A stretch of DNA of 64,000 nt from Rutidosis leptorrhynchoides (Eukaryota; Streptophyta; Magnoliopsida; Asterales; Asteraceae), in contig NC_092341.1 in assembly GCF_046630445.1 (NCBI RefSeq), positions 29,588,001 through 29,652,000 of the forward strand, written 5' to 3'. A program made the position numbers and the translations under genes. Within the stretch, counting starts at the first letter, position 1. Each line of letters opens with the position of its first letter. The notes under the pieces are model-generated. The model was not told the origin of the DNA and did not search any database. It was given only the letters and a program-made list of their open reading frames with translations. Below are positions 1 through 12,831 of this stretch, in pieces.

Positions 1-536
1 GACCACAAGCGTAGCAGATCTCATGAGAACTCTGCAGTTAAGAGTGCTCAGGCGAGAGCACTACCAGGATGGGTGACCTCCTGGGAAAGTGCTCGTCGTG
101 TGTGGTTGCCAAGAAAAATCCGTGCGCCTACGGGCAAAGCGGACAATATCATGCTACGGGGAACGTTTACCTGGGATGTTACAGATGGTATCAGAGCCAG
201 GCCCCGGACCAAACGTGCACAGCGAGGACGCTGTGTCCCATTAGGGGGGAGGATTGTAACATCCGTGTTACATCCGTTCCACATCGGTTGGAGAGGGGAA
301 CGAAGCATGCCTTATAAGGGTGTGGAGACCTTTCCTAGCATGACGCGTTTTGGGACCACAAGCGCAGCAGATCTCATGAGAACTCTGCAGTTAAGAGTGC
401 TCAGGCGAGAGCACTACCAGGATGGGTGACCTCCTGGGAAAGTGCTCGTCGTGTGTGGTTGCCAAGAAAAATCCGTGCGCCTACGGGCAAAGCGGACAAT
501 ATCATGCTACGGGGAACGTTTACCTGGGATGTTACA
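1..536 (+). mobile_element. Cassandra-type TRIM retrotransposon with 5S-like LTRs
   Basis: Two direct repeats flank a 71-base interior with no coding capacity. The 3' LTR (255-536, 282 bases) begins TGTAAC and ends GTTACA. Bases 1-183 repeat its last 183 bases, so the 5' LTR is cut by the window edge. The interior opens with TGGTATCAGAGCC (186-198), complementary to the 3' end of initiator tRNA-Met (primer site), and closes with a G-rich purine tract (243-253). Each LTR carries a 5S-rRNA-like segment, the hallmark of Cassandra elements, which borrow a polymerase III promoter and depend on other elements for their proteins. The two LTR segments look nearly identical, so the insertion is recent. 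It abuts gag sequence of the Tekay element on the right; the left junction lies outside the window. Confidence 0.9.
354..463 (+). promoter_or_regulatory. 5S rRNA-like internal promoter in the Cassandra 3' LTR
   Basis: This segment aligns by eye to most of plant 5S rRNA. The box A region (AGTTAAGAGTGCTCAGGCGAG) and the box C region (AGGATGGGTGACCTCCTGGG) are both kept. The 5' start of 5S is weak and the 3' end has drifted. A second copy lies at 1-110 in the partial 5' LTR. It is a retrotransposon part, not a ribosomal gene: it sits inside an LTR and there is no tandem 5S array. Confidence 0.88.
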
Positions 537-582
537 ATTCGACATTACCACATATGAATGACGATTCACAGAGTCGTGCCTA

Positions 583-3500
583 TTGTGTCCGGGAGCGTTC
601 GAAGATGAAGAAGAGAAGATCGACGCATTTGTAAAAGGGTTACCAGTAAGGATTCAAGAAGTTGTGAGTTCTTACGAGCCCGCTTCCATACAGAAGGCAA
701 CTCGAATGGCTCATAAACTCATAAATCAGATTGATGGGAGAATTAAAGAACAAGCGGCCCAAGAAGCCAACACGAAACAACTTAAGAGGAAGTGGGAGGA
801 AAACGGTGACAAGAGTCACCAGTACAACAACAATAACAATTACAACCACAACCGCAACAACAATCGCAACAATAACCGCAATCCTAACAATAACTACAAC
901 AAACGTCCCAACAACAACAACAACAACTACAACAACCGTTTCAACAATAATAACAATCCCAACAACAACCTCAATAACAACAAACAACAGAAACAACCAT
1001 GCTTCAGGTGTGCAGAGTACCATTCGAATGTGTTTTGCACAATAGTTTGCACCAAGTGTAAGAGAAGTGGTCATGGCGTGGCAAAATGTGAGATTTACGG
1101 ACCAAAGAACAATTAAGGTCGGAACAAATAATGCCGACATAGTTTGTTATAAATGTGGAAAACCGAGCCACATTATTAGAAATTGCCCAAACCAAAGGAA
1201 TACTAATGGGCAAGGCCGCGGAAGAGTTTTCAATATTAATGCGGCAGAAGCGCAGGAAGACCCGGAGCTTGTTACGGGTACATTTCTTATTGACAATACA
1301 TCTACTTATGTTTTATTTGATTCGGGTGCGGATAGAACCTATATGAGTAGAGATTTTTGTGCTAAATTAAGTTGCCCATTGACGCCTTTAGATAGTAAAT
1401 TTTTACTCGAATTAGCAAACGGTAAATTAATTTCAGCAGATAATATATGTCGGGAGAGAGAAATTAAACTGGGGGATGAAAAGTTTAAAATTGATTTAAT
1501 ACCAGTCGAGTTAGGGAGTTTTGATGTAATAATTAGCATGGACTGGTTTAAAAAGGTGAGAGCAGAGGTCGTTTGTTACAAAAATGCGATTCGTATTATG
1601 CGTGAAAAGGGAAAACCTTTAATGGTGTACAGAGAAAAGAACAATGCGAAATTAAATCTTATTAGTAGTTTGAAGGCGCAAAAACTAATAAGAAAAGGCT
1701 GTTACGTCATTCTAGCACACATCAAGGAAGTTAAACCTGAAGAAAAGAACATCAGTGATGTTCCCGTCGCAAAAGAATTTCCCGATGTATTTCCGAAAGA
1801 ATTACCGGGATTACCCCCACATCGATCCGTTGAATTTCAAATAAATCTTGTACCAGGAGCTGCACCAATAGCTCGTGCTCCATACAGACTCGCACCCAGC
1901 AAAATGAAAGAACTGCAAAGTCAGTTGCAAGAACTTTTAGAGCGTGGTTTCATTCGACCAAGTACATCACCATGGGGAGCTCCTGTTTTGTTTGTCAAGA
2001 AGAAGGATGGTACATTTAGGTTGTGTATCGACTACCGCGAGTTGAACAAACTTACCATCAAGAACCGCTACCCACTACCGAGAATCGACGACTTATTTGA
2101 TCAACTACAAGGCTCGTCGGTTTATTCGAAGATTGATTTACGTTCTAGGTATTATCAAATGCGGGTGAAGGAGGATGATATTCCAAAGACTGCTTTTAGG
2201 ACGCGTTACGGTCATTACGAGTTTATGGTTATGCCGTTTGGGTTGACCAACGCACCAGCTGTGTTCATGGACCTCATGAACCGAGTGTGTGGACCATACC
2301 TTGACAAGTTTGTCATTGTTTTCATCGATGACATATTTATTTACTCAAAGAATGACCAAGAGCATGAGGAACATTTGAGAAATGTGCTAGAGTTGTTAAG
2401 GAAGGAAAAACTATACGCTAAGTTTTCAAAGTGTGCATTTTGGTTGGAAGAAGTTCAATTTCTCGGTCACATAGTGAACAAAGAAGGTATTCAGGTGGAT
2501 CCAGCAAAGATTGAAACCGTTGAAAAGTGGGAAACCCCAAAAACTCCGAAGCATATACGCCAATTTTTAGGATTGGCTGGTTACTACAGAAGGTTCATCC
2601 AAGACTTTTCCAAAATAGCAAAACCCTTGACTGCATTAACGCATAAAGGGAAGAAATTTGAATGAAAAGATGAACAAGAAAAAGCGTTTTAATTGTTAAA
2701 GAAAAAGTTAACTACGGCACCTATATTGTCATTACCTGAAGGGAATGATGATTTTGTGATATATTGTGACGCCTCAAAGCAAGGTCTCGGTTGTGTATTA
2801 ATGCAACGAACGAAAGTAATTGCTTATGCGTCTAGACAATTGAAGATTCACGAGCAGAATTATACGACGCATGATTTGGAACTAGGCAAAGACTTGGAGG
2901 CACTACTTATATGGGGTCAAAAGTATTATATATACCGACCACAAAAGTCTTCAACACATATTTAATCAGAAACAACTGAACATGAGGCAGCGCAGGTGGA
3001 TTGAATTATTGAATGATTACGACTTTGAGATTCGTTACCACCCGGGGAAAGCAAATGTGGTAGCCAACGCCTTGAGCAGAAAGGACAGAGAACTCATTCG
3101 AGTAAAAGCTATGAATATAATGATTCATAATAACCTTACTACTCAAATAAAGGAGGCGCAACAAGGAGTTTTAAAAGAAGAAAATTTAAATGATGAAATA
3201 CCCAAAGGATCGGAGAAGCATCTTAATATTCGGGAAGACGGAACCCGGTATAGGGTTGAAAGAATTTGGGTACCAAAATTTGGAGATATAAGAGAAATGG
3301 TACTTAGAGAAGCTCATAAAACTAGATACTCAATACATCCTGGAATGGGGAAGATGTACAAGGATCTCAAGAAACATTTTTGGTGGTCGGATATGAAAGC
3401 CGATGTTGCTAAATATGTAGGAGAATGTTTGACGTGTTCTAAGGTCAAAGCTGAGCATCAGAAACCATCAGGTCTACTTCAATAATCCGAAATCCCGGAA

Positions 3501-4587
3501 TGGAAATGGGAAAATTACCATGGATTTCATCACTAAATTGCCAAGGACTGCAAGTGGTTTTGATACTATTTGGGTAATAGTTGATCGTCTCACCAAATCA
3601 GCACACTTCCTGCCAATAAGAGAAGATGACAAGATGGAGAAGTTAGCACGACTGTATTTGAAGGAAGTCGTCTCCAGACATGGAATACCAATCTCTATTA
3701 TCTCTGATAGGGATGGAAGATTTATTTCAAGATTCTGGCAGACGTTACAGCAAGCATTAGGAACTCGTCTAGACATGAGTACTGCATATCATCCAAAAAC
3801 TAATGGACAGAGCAAAAGGACGATTCAAATGCTTGAAGACATGCTACGTGCATGTGTTATTGATTTCGGAAACAGTTGGGATCGATATCTACCGTTAGCA
3901 GAATTTTCCTACAACAACAGCTACCATTCAAGCATTGAGATGGCACCGTTTGAAGCACTTTATGGTAGAAAGTGCAGGTCTCCGATTTGTTGGAGTGAAG
4001 TGGGGGATAGACAGATTACGGGTCCGGAGATAATACAAGAAACTACCGAGAAGATCATCCAAATTCAACAACGGTTGAAAACCGCCCAAAGTCGACAAAA
4101 GAGCTACGCTGACATTAAAAGAAAAGATATAGAATTTGAAATTGGAGAGATGGTCATGCTTAAAGTTACTCCTTGGAAAGGCGTTATTCAATTTGGTAAA
4201 AGAGGGAAATTAAATCCAAGGTATATTGGACCATTCAAGATTATTGATCGTGTCAGACCAGTAGCTTACCGACTTGAGTTACCTCAACAACTCGCGGCTG
4301 TACATAACACTTTCCACGTCTCGAATTTGAAGAAATGTTTTGTTAAAGAAGATCTCACTATTCCGTTAGGCGAAATCCAAATCAACAAAAAACTTCAATT
4401 CATCGAAGAACCCGTCGAAATAATGGACCGTGAGGTTAAAAGACTTAAGCAAAACAAGATACCAATTGTAGAGGTTCGATGGAATGCTCATAGAGGACCC
4501 GAGTTTACCTGGGAACGAGAAGATCAGATGAAGAATAAATACCCGCACTTATTTCCAGAAGATACGTCAACACCTCCAACTGCTTAA
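583..4587 (+). pseudogene. Tekay gag-pol coding remains (broken)
   Basis: Domains run in Ty3/gypsy order. There is the end of gag with an Asn-rich linker (about 820-990) and two CCHC-type zinc knuckles (about 1000-1190). An aspartic protease with a DSG active-site triad lies near 1320. Reverse transcriptase has the [18 protein letters not shown] block near 2000 and a catalytic IDD near 2325. Then come RNase H (about 2690-3070), integrase with an H2C2 zinc region (about 3310-3460) and catalytic core (about 3520-3960), and a C-terminal chromodomain-like tail with [12 protein letters not shown] and [10 protein letters not shown]. This domain set and tail place it in the Tekay lineage of chromoviruses. 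The reading frame is interrupted several times (about four to five breaks), so it is a fossil, but a fairly recent one given the long open stretches. Confidence 0.92.
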
Positions 4588-4622
4588 AATTTCGGGACGA
4601 AATTTATTTAACGGGTAGGTTC

Positions 4623-6472
4623 TGTAGTGACCCGAACTTTTCCATGTTTATATATATTAAATAAAATTGTTATTTACATGATTAATTGTTTCCAACATGT
4701 TAAGCAATCAAACTTGTTAAGACTTGATTAATTGAAATAGGTTTCATATAGACAATTGACCACCCAAGTTGACCGGTGATTCACGAACGTTAAAACTTGT
4801 AAAAACTATATGATGTCATATATATATGGATATATATATAGTTAACATGGTATTATGATAATTAAACATATCATTAAGTATATTAACAATGAACTACATA
4901 TGTAAAAACAAGACTACTAACTTAAGGATTTCGAAACGAGGCATATATGTAACGATTATCGTTGTAACGACATTTAATTGTATATATATCATATTAAGAT
5001 ATATTAATACATCATAATATCATGATAATGTAATAATTTAACATCTCTTTAGATATAATAAACATTGGGTTAACAACATCTAACAAGATCGTTAACCTAA
5101 AGGTTTCAAAACAACACTTACATGTAACGACTAACGATGACTTAACGACTCAGTTAAAATGTATATACATGTAGTGTTTTAATGTGTATTCATACACTTT
5201 TGAAAGACTTCAAGACACTTATCAAAGTACTTCTACTTAACAAAAATGCTTACAATTACATCCTCATTCATTTTCATCAACAATTCTACTCGTATGCACG
5301 CGTATTCGTACTCGTACAATACCCTGCTTCTAAATGTATTTACTATTGGTATATACACTCCAATGATCAGCTCTTAGCAGCCCTTGTGAGTCACCTAACA
5401 CATGTGGGAACCATCATTTAGCAACTAGCATGAAATATCTCATAAAATTACAAAAATATTAGTAATCATTCATGAATTATTTACAAGTAAACAAAATTAC
5501 ACATCCTTTATATCTAATCCATAAACCAATGACCAAAAACACCTACAAACACTTTCATTCTTCAATTTTCTTCATCTAATTGATCTCTCTCAAGTTCTAT
5601 CTTCAAGTTCTAAGTGTTCTTAATAAATTCTATAAGTTCTAGTTTCATAAAATCAAGAATACTTCCAAGTTTGCTAGCTTACTTCCAATCTTGTAAAGTG
5701 ATCATCCAACCTCAAGAAATCTTTCTTATTTAAAGTAAGATATCTTTCTAATACAAGGTAATACTCATATTCAAACTTTGATTCAATTTCTATAACTATA
5801 ACAATCTTATTTCAAGTGAAAATCTTACTTGAACTTGTTTTCGTGTCATGATTCTGCTTCAAGAACTTTCAAGCCATTCAAGGATCCTTTGAAGCTATAT
5901 CTATTTTTTTCATTTCCAGTAGGTTTACATACTAAAATTAAGGTAGTAATGATGTTCATAACATCATTCGATTCATACATATAAAACTATCTTATTCGAA
6001 GATTTAAACTTGTAATCACTAGAACATAGTTTAGTTAATTCTAAACTTGTTCGCAAATAAAGTTAATCCTTCTAACTTGACATTTAAAATCAACTAAACA
6101 CATGTTCTATATCTATATGATATGCTAACTTAATGATTTAAAACCTGGAAACACGAAAAACACCGTAAAACCGGATATACGCCGTCGTAGTAACACCGCG
6201 GGCTGTTTTGGGTTAGTTAATTAAAAACTATGATAAACTTTGATTTAAAAGTTGTTCTTCTGAGAAAATAATTTTTCTTATAAACATGAAACTATATCCA
6301 AAAATCATGGTTAAACTCAAAGTGGAAGTATGTTTTCCAAAATGGTCATCTAGACGTCGTTCTTTCGACTGAAATGACTACCTTTACAAAAACGTCTCAT
6401 ATAGAGGTCAAAACCTCGCAATGAAATCAATTAATATGGAACGTTTATAATCAATATGAACGGAACATTTCA
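4623..6472 (+). repeat. 3' LTR of the Tekay-like element
   Basis: The LTR starts with TGTAGTGACCCG directly after the purine-rich tract AACGGGTAGGT and ends CATTTCA, about 1.85 kb. It contains no gene. The partner LTR is not in the window, so age cannot be read from LTR divergence. Confidence 0.75.
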
Positions 6473-6504
6473 CTTGAAACCACCTCGGATTGATTAACGA
6501 TGAT

Positions 6505-6770
6505 TCAGATATGGTAGCATTAAATGCAGAGGAAATAGAAAAATTGTAGATAGTCTAAACGGCCAAAAGTTTGATAATAAAGATTGAAGGGTTGGGAACG
6601 CTCGATAGAAAATTTGGTACTGAAAGACGGATTGAGCTAACCCTAAAGGAGAAGAAGGAAAAATACAAGGACCAAACCCTATATTCAAAGAATCCAGATA
6701 ATTCTGTATCCGATGAAATCTTTAGAGAATATCTTGCTCCGTACTCATGTTAAAATCTTGCAGAAAATCT
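6505..6770 (+). pseudogene. Poly(A)-binding protein fragment captured in element F
   Basis: Short stretches match the region between the end of RRM3 and the start of RRM4 of plant poly(A)-binding proteins, for example VDSLNGQKFDNKD and NPDNSVSDEIFREYLAPYS. The match is in several frames, with no start codon, so it is a decayed host-gene fragment carried inside the retroelement. Homologous traces lie in elements A, B, C and D. The assignment rests on remembered family motifs (LNGKKFDDKE, VGKAQKKSERE, NLYVKNLDDSVSDEKL). Confidence 0.7.
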
Positions 6771-7938
6771 TTCTTCATCAACCATCAAACTTAGAAATTC
6801 CAAAATATCATCATAAATATCTTCGATATTTCTGAAGATATTTTCATAAATATTCTCGTCCAAAATTATTTATCTTTTCGTGCCATTTATATTACATTAT
6901 AAAGGAAACTACTTTAGTTTCTAAATTTCTCTAAAATCCGAGTTTGAATTATGAATGATTTTGAAGTAGTGTTGGAAATTGATGCATGAGTTAGTATAAT
7001 ATAATGACACTTGATCAACGTGATTATATTACAGTAAGTCATGCTAAGTTTCTAATTGGAACGTGATGATTCACAGATCCTAACGTCATCATTTGCTATG
7101 TAACACGACTCTTACATTCTATCTAATATATAAACATATCAAGAATATAATTTCTTGATAGTTTTATCTTTCCTCTTGAATTCTAGTAATTTGACAAGTC
7201 AGATTGTGCTATTACCGTTTCTTTCCTAGAACATTAACTATGTTCATTCGAAACTTCATAACTATGAATTCTGGACCATTATTCGCTTGACTTAAAGTCA
7301 GGAAGAGAAAACGAAAGAATGGAACTCTAAAAATATAAAGAAAACGAAGGGGGTGGATTTATAGTGAAATATCCGACATAGCAATCAAAATGGATTATTG
7401 CATTTAAGCAAAGAGGATCTTAATTTTCTTAATTATCGAAGAATCAAATCTTTTAGATTTCGATGATTTTCTTTAAATCCCTTGAATTCCGGAAATCCAC
7501 CATTACTACGTCAAAAGTTAAGACAAACTTGACTTTCCTCATTTCACTCTTTTGTGATAACTTCACTCGTACACTTCACATAATCGAATCGTTTTATCTA
7601 TATTATTCAATGATGATAAAACTCTAATTTCTAGCTTGTATGCGTCATGAGAACATATTTATTGTCAGCCATGACGATCCCAATCAAATTTCGGGACGAA
7701 ATTTCTTTAACGGGTAGGTACTGTGACGACCCGGAAACTTCCGACCAAATTTAAACTTAATCTTTATATGATTTCGACACGATAAGCAAAGTCTGTAATG
7801 TTGAGTCTTAAAATTTTAGAACTGATTAGATGGATTCAGCTAACCTCTGACTATGCCCGACGATTCACGAACATAAATGTATAAATAAATATGTAATTAT
7901 ATATATGAAATTTATACATATGTAATATTGTAATATTG

Positions 7939-7939
<1 letters not shown>

Positions 7940-8034
<95 letters not shown>

Positions 8035-8046
8035 TATATATATAAT
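7940..8046. repeat. (AT)n microsatellite
   Basis: About 100 bases of near-pure AT dinucleotides inside the LTR of element F. Further AT runs in the same LTR lie at 8602-8675, 8928-8964, 10866-10950 and 11420-11459. Confidence 0.97.
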
Positions 8047-8600
8047 TAATAAATATAAAAGATTCAGTAAACTATATAATCGGTAGATATTATATAATAG
8101 ATGGTAATCTATTAAACCTAAATTATAAGTTGAATATAATTATTATATTAATACTATTATAAATATCAGTATTATTATTAGGCAATATTATCAACAATAT
8201 TAAATAGATTGTTATTATTATAATTAGTATACATATTGTAATATATAAATATTAAATATTAATTGTATGATTACATAATTAATGAAGTATAATATTAAAT
8301 GTAATTACAAGTTAAAAAATATATATTTGTCATAACAGTATTATTACTTTTACTATTAATATCAATATCAATATTATTAATAGTATTATATAAAAATAGA
8401 AACATGTAATTTGTTATATTTTCATTATTATTAGATGTTACTATTAAAGTATATAAAAATTTAATAATTAATATTATATAATATGTATTATGTAGTTATA
8501 TTATATGTAATACCAATATATTAAATATAGTTATTGTAATAATATTGTATTTACTTCTAATATTAATATCAATACAAGTGTAATTAATAAATATGAAATT

Positions 8601-8679
<79 letters not shown>

Positions 8680-8925
8680 TTATTACTATCAATATTAATC
8701 TAATTAGTATTATTATTATAATTATCATTAATAATATTATTATTATCATGAATTTTATTCTAATTATTGTTAGTATGATTTTTGATAAAAATCTTATTAA
8801 AACAATTATTATTATTATTATTATTAATTCTATTATTATTATTAGTATTCTTATTAAGATTAATAATATTAATGGATTCTATTAATAAAATTTATATCAT
8901 TGATTTATGTTATAAAATTTAATAT

Positions 8926-8968
<43 letters not shown>

Positions 8969-9813
8969 ATATAGATGAACTCCGTATATATAGGTAAAAC
9001 GTATATAACCTGCTTGAATTCAACAGCTAATGGAAACAAACTATTGGACATCAAAGTCCTAATTTGATACGAATCAGTTTTGTATGTCACTATCTGTTTA
9101 GTTTTTTTCTCTTTTCCTTCCTGATGGTACGAACCTGTCTCCATTCTTGTTAGACGTCCGACTCACTTGGCAATACAGACAATCAAGGTTACCGTAATCC
9201 AATATTCGACTCTATCTATATACAATTCTATCTTCACAAAGCAATTAGAATTAAATCAGCAAAAATCAATAAAAGTTAGTCGCTACCTCTGATCTTCTTA
9301 CTTTTTCACCATAATACTATTTCAAACGATTTTTAAAAATGTAATAATGCAATTTTTCTTGTAACCTTTCACTCAAACTATCTGGAAAATCTTGTGTCCC
9401 AATTCTTCCTATCGAATTTCAATTTTGAGGTCAAACCATAAATTCAAAAAGTCAACAATTTTGTTCGTTGAGAAATTCATAATCATAGTGATGTTTCTAG
9501 GTCAATTGATGATTGTAATGTATTCTAATATCGATTTGAAATATATTTCATGAAGGAATTTAGGTCTCAAAACACCCCAATCTTAAAAATCGATTTTGTG
9601 TTCTTTACATTTTTTTTTCTTTTCCTTCGACAACAGCTGCTGCTGTTCTATTAAAAAAAAAAATTCTCTCTACTATGTAATATCACGTTTACTAGTGGTT
9701 TAGGATTAAGTTTCAATGCTAAAAATATAAATAAATAAATCAATGTTATGATTAGTCATGTCGATGATTGATGAAGGAGGAGAAGAGGATAACAGATGGA
9801 TATATGATGTATT

Positions 9814-10282
9814 TGATAGAATTGATAAATCGTATAGTCTAACAACATGCACAACACATAAGTTCAAGAGTCTATCCTTTTCTAAAACCAATTGGTGATA
9901 GAGGGACTTTCCCTTTGACTTATATGCATACATTTATTTTTGTCCATGACCGATGTGGGATAACTTCCCAACACGCCCCCTCACATCGAGGCGTGGAACG
10001 GTTGTAGAGATGGCAGCAAGAAGAAGGCATGACTCAATCTCTTTGTAGCGACGGTGGCACACTCATGGGGGCCTGACTCAGACTCGCTTTAGAACTAACC
10101 GTCCACCTAAGCTCTGATACCATGATAGAATTGATAAATCGTATAGTCTAACAACATGCACAACACATAAGTCCAAGAGTCTATCCTTTTCTAAAACCAA
10201 CTGGTGATAGAGGGACCTCCCATTTGACTTATATGCATACATTTGTTTTTGTCCATGACCGATGTGGGATAACTTCCCAACA
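9814..10282 (-). mobile_element. Complete TRIM retrotransposon inside the LTR of element F
   Basis: Two direct repeats of 160 bases (9814-9973 and 10123-10282), each starting TGATAGAATTG and ending CCCAACA, flank a 149-base interior. Read on the minus strand, the interior begins with TGGTATCAGAG (10112-10122), an initiator tRNA-Met primer site directly next to the LTR, and ends with a G-rich tract (about 9974-9985). A perfect 5-base target duplication gtatt lies at 9809-9813 and 10283-10287. It has no coding capacity, so it depends on other elements. The LTRs differ at only a few positions by eye, so insertion is fairly recent, and structurally it looks whole. Confidence 0.93.
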
Positions 10283-10317
10283 GTATTAATATAAGATAGA
10301 ATTAAATCAGATAGACA

Positions 10318-10387
10318 GGCGACAGATCAATGGTTAAGGGTTATTTGTAGGAAGCAAGAGGTCTCGGGTTCGAGTCCGGGCTGTGAC
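10318..10387 (+). promoter_or_regulatory. tRNA-like block (pol III boxes) in the LTR of element F
   Basis: A perfect B-box match, GGTTCGAGTCC, lies at 10367-10377, with an A-box-like stretch GATCAATGGTTAAG about 30 bases upstream. It is followed by a T-rich stretch and a long (ATT)n tract from 10421. Elements A, B and C carry the same order, LTR tRNA-like block then T-rich spacer then ATT tract. It is not a tRNA gene: no acceptor stem pairs across it. Confidence 0.7.
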
Positions 10388-10420
10388 ATATTTTTTTAGA
10401 GCGTGTCTTCAAAGGTTGTA

Positions 10421-10495
<75 letters not shown>

Positions 10496-10503
10496 ATTAT
10501 TAA

Positions 10504-10548
<45 letters not shown>

Positions 10549-10550
10549 CA
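10421..10550 (+). repeat. (ATT)n microsatellite
   Basis: About 130 bases of ATT trinucleotides with two short interruptions, directly downstream of the tRNA-like block. Confidence 0.97.
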
Positions 10551-10864
10551 ATATTGAATTATTTAAAAGGTTATTAATATTATTGTTATGAACATAAAAT
10601 CTAAGTACACTTATAATTTTTTTTTAGTTTTACTATTATGATTAAGTGTTACTAAAATTATTAAAGTGTTAAAATTTTGATTAATATGATATCTAATAAG
10701 TTTAGGATGTAAGCATAACACAGTATTGATTAATTTCTTATCCTCTAAGAGGTAGCAATATGGATTAAGAAGCATTAGTATAATGATAGTATTAAGAATA
10801 ATATGATGATGGTCATAAGCATTAAAATATTAATTATAAAGTTAATTACAAGTATAAGTTATTA

Positions 10865-10951
<87 letters not shown>

Positions 10952-11419
10952 AAAACTAACAATTAAATTATGATTAAACGATATAATTATTATTATTATT
11001 ACTACTAGTATTATAATTATTATTAGTATTATAATTATCATTATAAGTACCATAGTTATTATTATTATCGTTATAAGTATTATTATTTACGTTATCGTGA
11101 GTATTGTTATGTAGTTACTAAAATCATTATCATAATTAGCAATAACAATAAAATTAATATTTTTACATTCACTATCATTAATATTATTACTAATAGAACT
11201 AATAGAACTATTAACATTATTATCTGATTAATAAAATTAAGTATTATAAACATTTTTATCACTAATAATATTATTTTTGGTATTATTATAACTAATGTTA
11301 TTAATATACAAATAATATATTTAATACATATAACATAACAGAAATTAATATTTTTTAAACAAGGTAAACATATGAAACATATACATATTATTAATATAAA
11401 AAGGATATAACTAATAAAT

Positions 11420-11461
<42 letters not shown>

Positions 11462-12420
11462 GATTACAATTATGTATATTAATAAACATACAAATGATAT
11501 AGGTTCGTGAATCCGAGGACAACCCTGCATTGTTCAATATCGTCATATGTATTTTTACTACAAAATACATTAGTGTGAGTTTCATTTGCTCCCTTTTTAA
11601 TTAAATGCTTTTGCATTATATATTTTTGGAACTAAGAATACATGCGCCATTTTTATAACTGTTTTACGAAATAGACACAAGTAATTGAAACTATATTATA
11701 TGGTTGAATGGATCGAAGCCGAATATGCCCCTTTTAGCCTGATAATCTAAGAATTAGGGAACATCACTAATTTTGAGAATTAGTGCACCCCTAATTGACG
11801 CGAATCCTAAAGGTAGATCTACGGGAACTAACAACCCCCATTCTGAAATTTGGAATGCTTTAGTACTTCGAATTTATCATGTCCGAAGGGAGTCCCAGAA
11901 TGATGGGGATATTCTATATGCATCTTGTTAAGGTCGGTTACCAGGTGTTCACCATATGAATGATTATTATCTCTATGCAGTTTGCGAAATGCCTGATACG
12001 AAAATGATGTTTATGAAAAATGAAATCTTGTGGTCTATTAAAATATTGAAAATGATTGTTTATGATAAACTAATGAACTCACCAACCTTTTGGTTGACAC
12101 TTGAAAGCATGTTTATTCTCAGGTATGAAAGAAATCTTCCGCTGTGCATTTGCTCATATTAGAGATATTACTTGGAGTCATTCATGACATATTTCAAAAG
12201 ACGTTGCATTCGAGTCGTTGAGTTCATCAAGATTATTATTAAGTCAATTATAGTTGGATATATTATGAAATGGTATGCATGCCGTCAACTGTCGATGTAA
12301 TGAAAGTTTGTCTTTTAAAAACGAATGCAATGTTTGTAAAATGTATCATATAGAGGTCAAGTACCTCGCGATGTAACCAAATGTAATGTATTCGTCCAGA
12401 TGGATTAAGACGGGTCGTTA

Positions 12421-12789
12421 GACGAATCTTAAACGGAAAACTTATTAATACAAGGACCGAGTCATTGTTTCTCGAAGCTTGTCATCTTAGTCGAGTCCAC
12501 GTTTAATTCAAATCTAAATTTAAAAGAAAGCATAATGCAACAAGCTTATCAATACACTAAAGATAACTACTCGCTAATCATGGTAACAATATCATAAATC
12601 ATAATAATAGAAGACATTATGTAAAGATAAAGGATAGAAATACCAGTAGATTAAACGAGTTCCGAATGTACAAAAGTGACAACTTCAAACTCCAGACCGC
12701 TCCTAGTACAATCTTCGGCGTTATTCTCCGGGTACTAAATTTTTTCTCTCGGAGTGGAAGACCTTGAAAGTATGACTCTAATTATTGTA

Positions 12790-12831
<42 letters not shown>

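Larger units (their letters stand above)
537..6472 (+). mobile_element. Ty3/gypsy Tekay-like chromovirus, 5' end missing
   Basis: Gag-pol coding remains are followed by a purine-rich tract (4593-4622) and a 3' LTR starting TGTAGTGACCCG. No 5' LTR or primer site is visible, because the Cassandra element occupies the left side. The LTR end is placed at 6472 (CATTTCA) because the sequence then switches to the interior of element F; this end matches what I remember of Asteraceae Tekay LTRs. The element therefore inserted into F. The immediate right flank is cttga, a possible target duplication that cannot be confirmed without the left end. The LTR looks shortened compared with related ones. Confidence 0.85.
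6473..12420 (+). mobile_element. Element F: non-autonomous Ty3-like element, 3' interior and LTR
   Basis: Bases 6473-7721 match, in reverse orientation, the interior next to the 3' LTR in elements A-D: poly(A)-binding-protein trace, conserved spacer and purine tract (about 7690-7721). The LTR starts at 7722 with TGTGACGACCCGG, as in A-D, and runs to about 12420, where AAGACGGGTCGTTA matches the LTR ends of A and D. It is about 4.7 kb including a 0.47 kb TRIM insertion. No pol genes are present. The 5' part lies beyond the Tekay insertion and the window edge. Family: deletion derivative (LARD-like) sharing its purine tract with Tekay. Confidence 0.75.
7722..12420 (+). repeat. 3' LTR of element F (about 4.7 kb)
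   Basis: TGTGACGACCCGGAAAC start and GACGGGTCGTTA end. The first ~150 and last ~900 bases align with the LTRs of A and D read on the minus strand (shared stretches include CGATTCACGAAC, GACGCGAATCCTAAAG and CATATAGAGGTCAAGTACCTCGCG). The middle is dominated by AT and ATT microsatellites, a tRNA-like block and a TRIM insertion. The 3' limit is good to within a few bases. Confidence 0.7.

Noticed and set aside
1-463. 5S rRNA genes
   Set aside because: The 5S-like pieces lie inside LTRs with a primer site and purine tract between them, and their ends have drifted. They are Cassandra parts.
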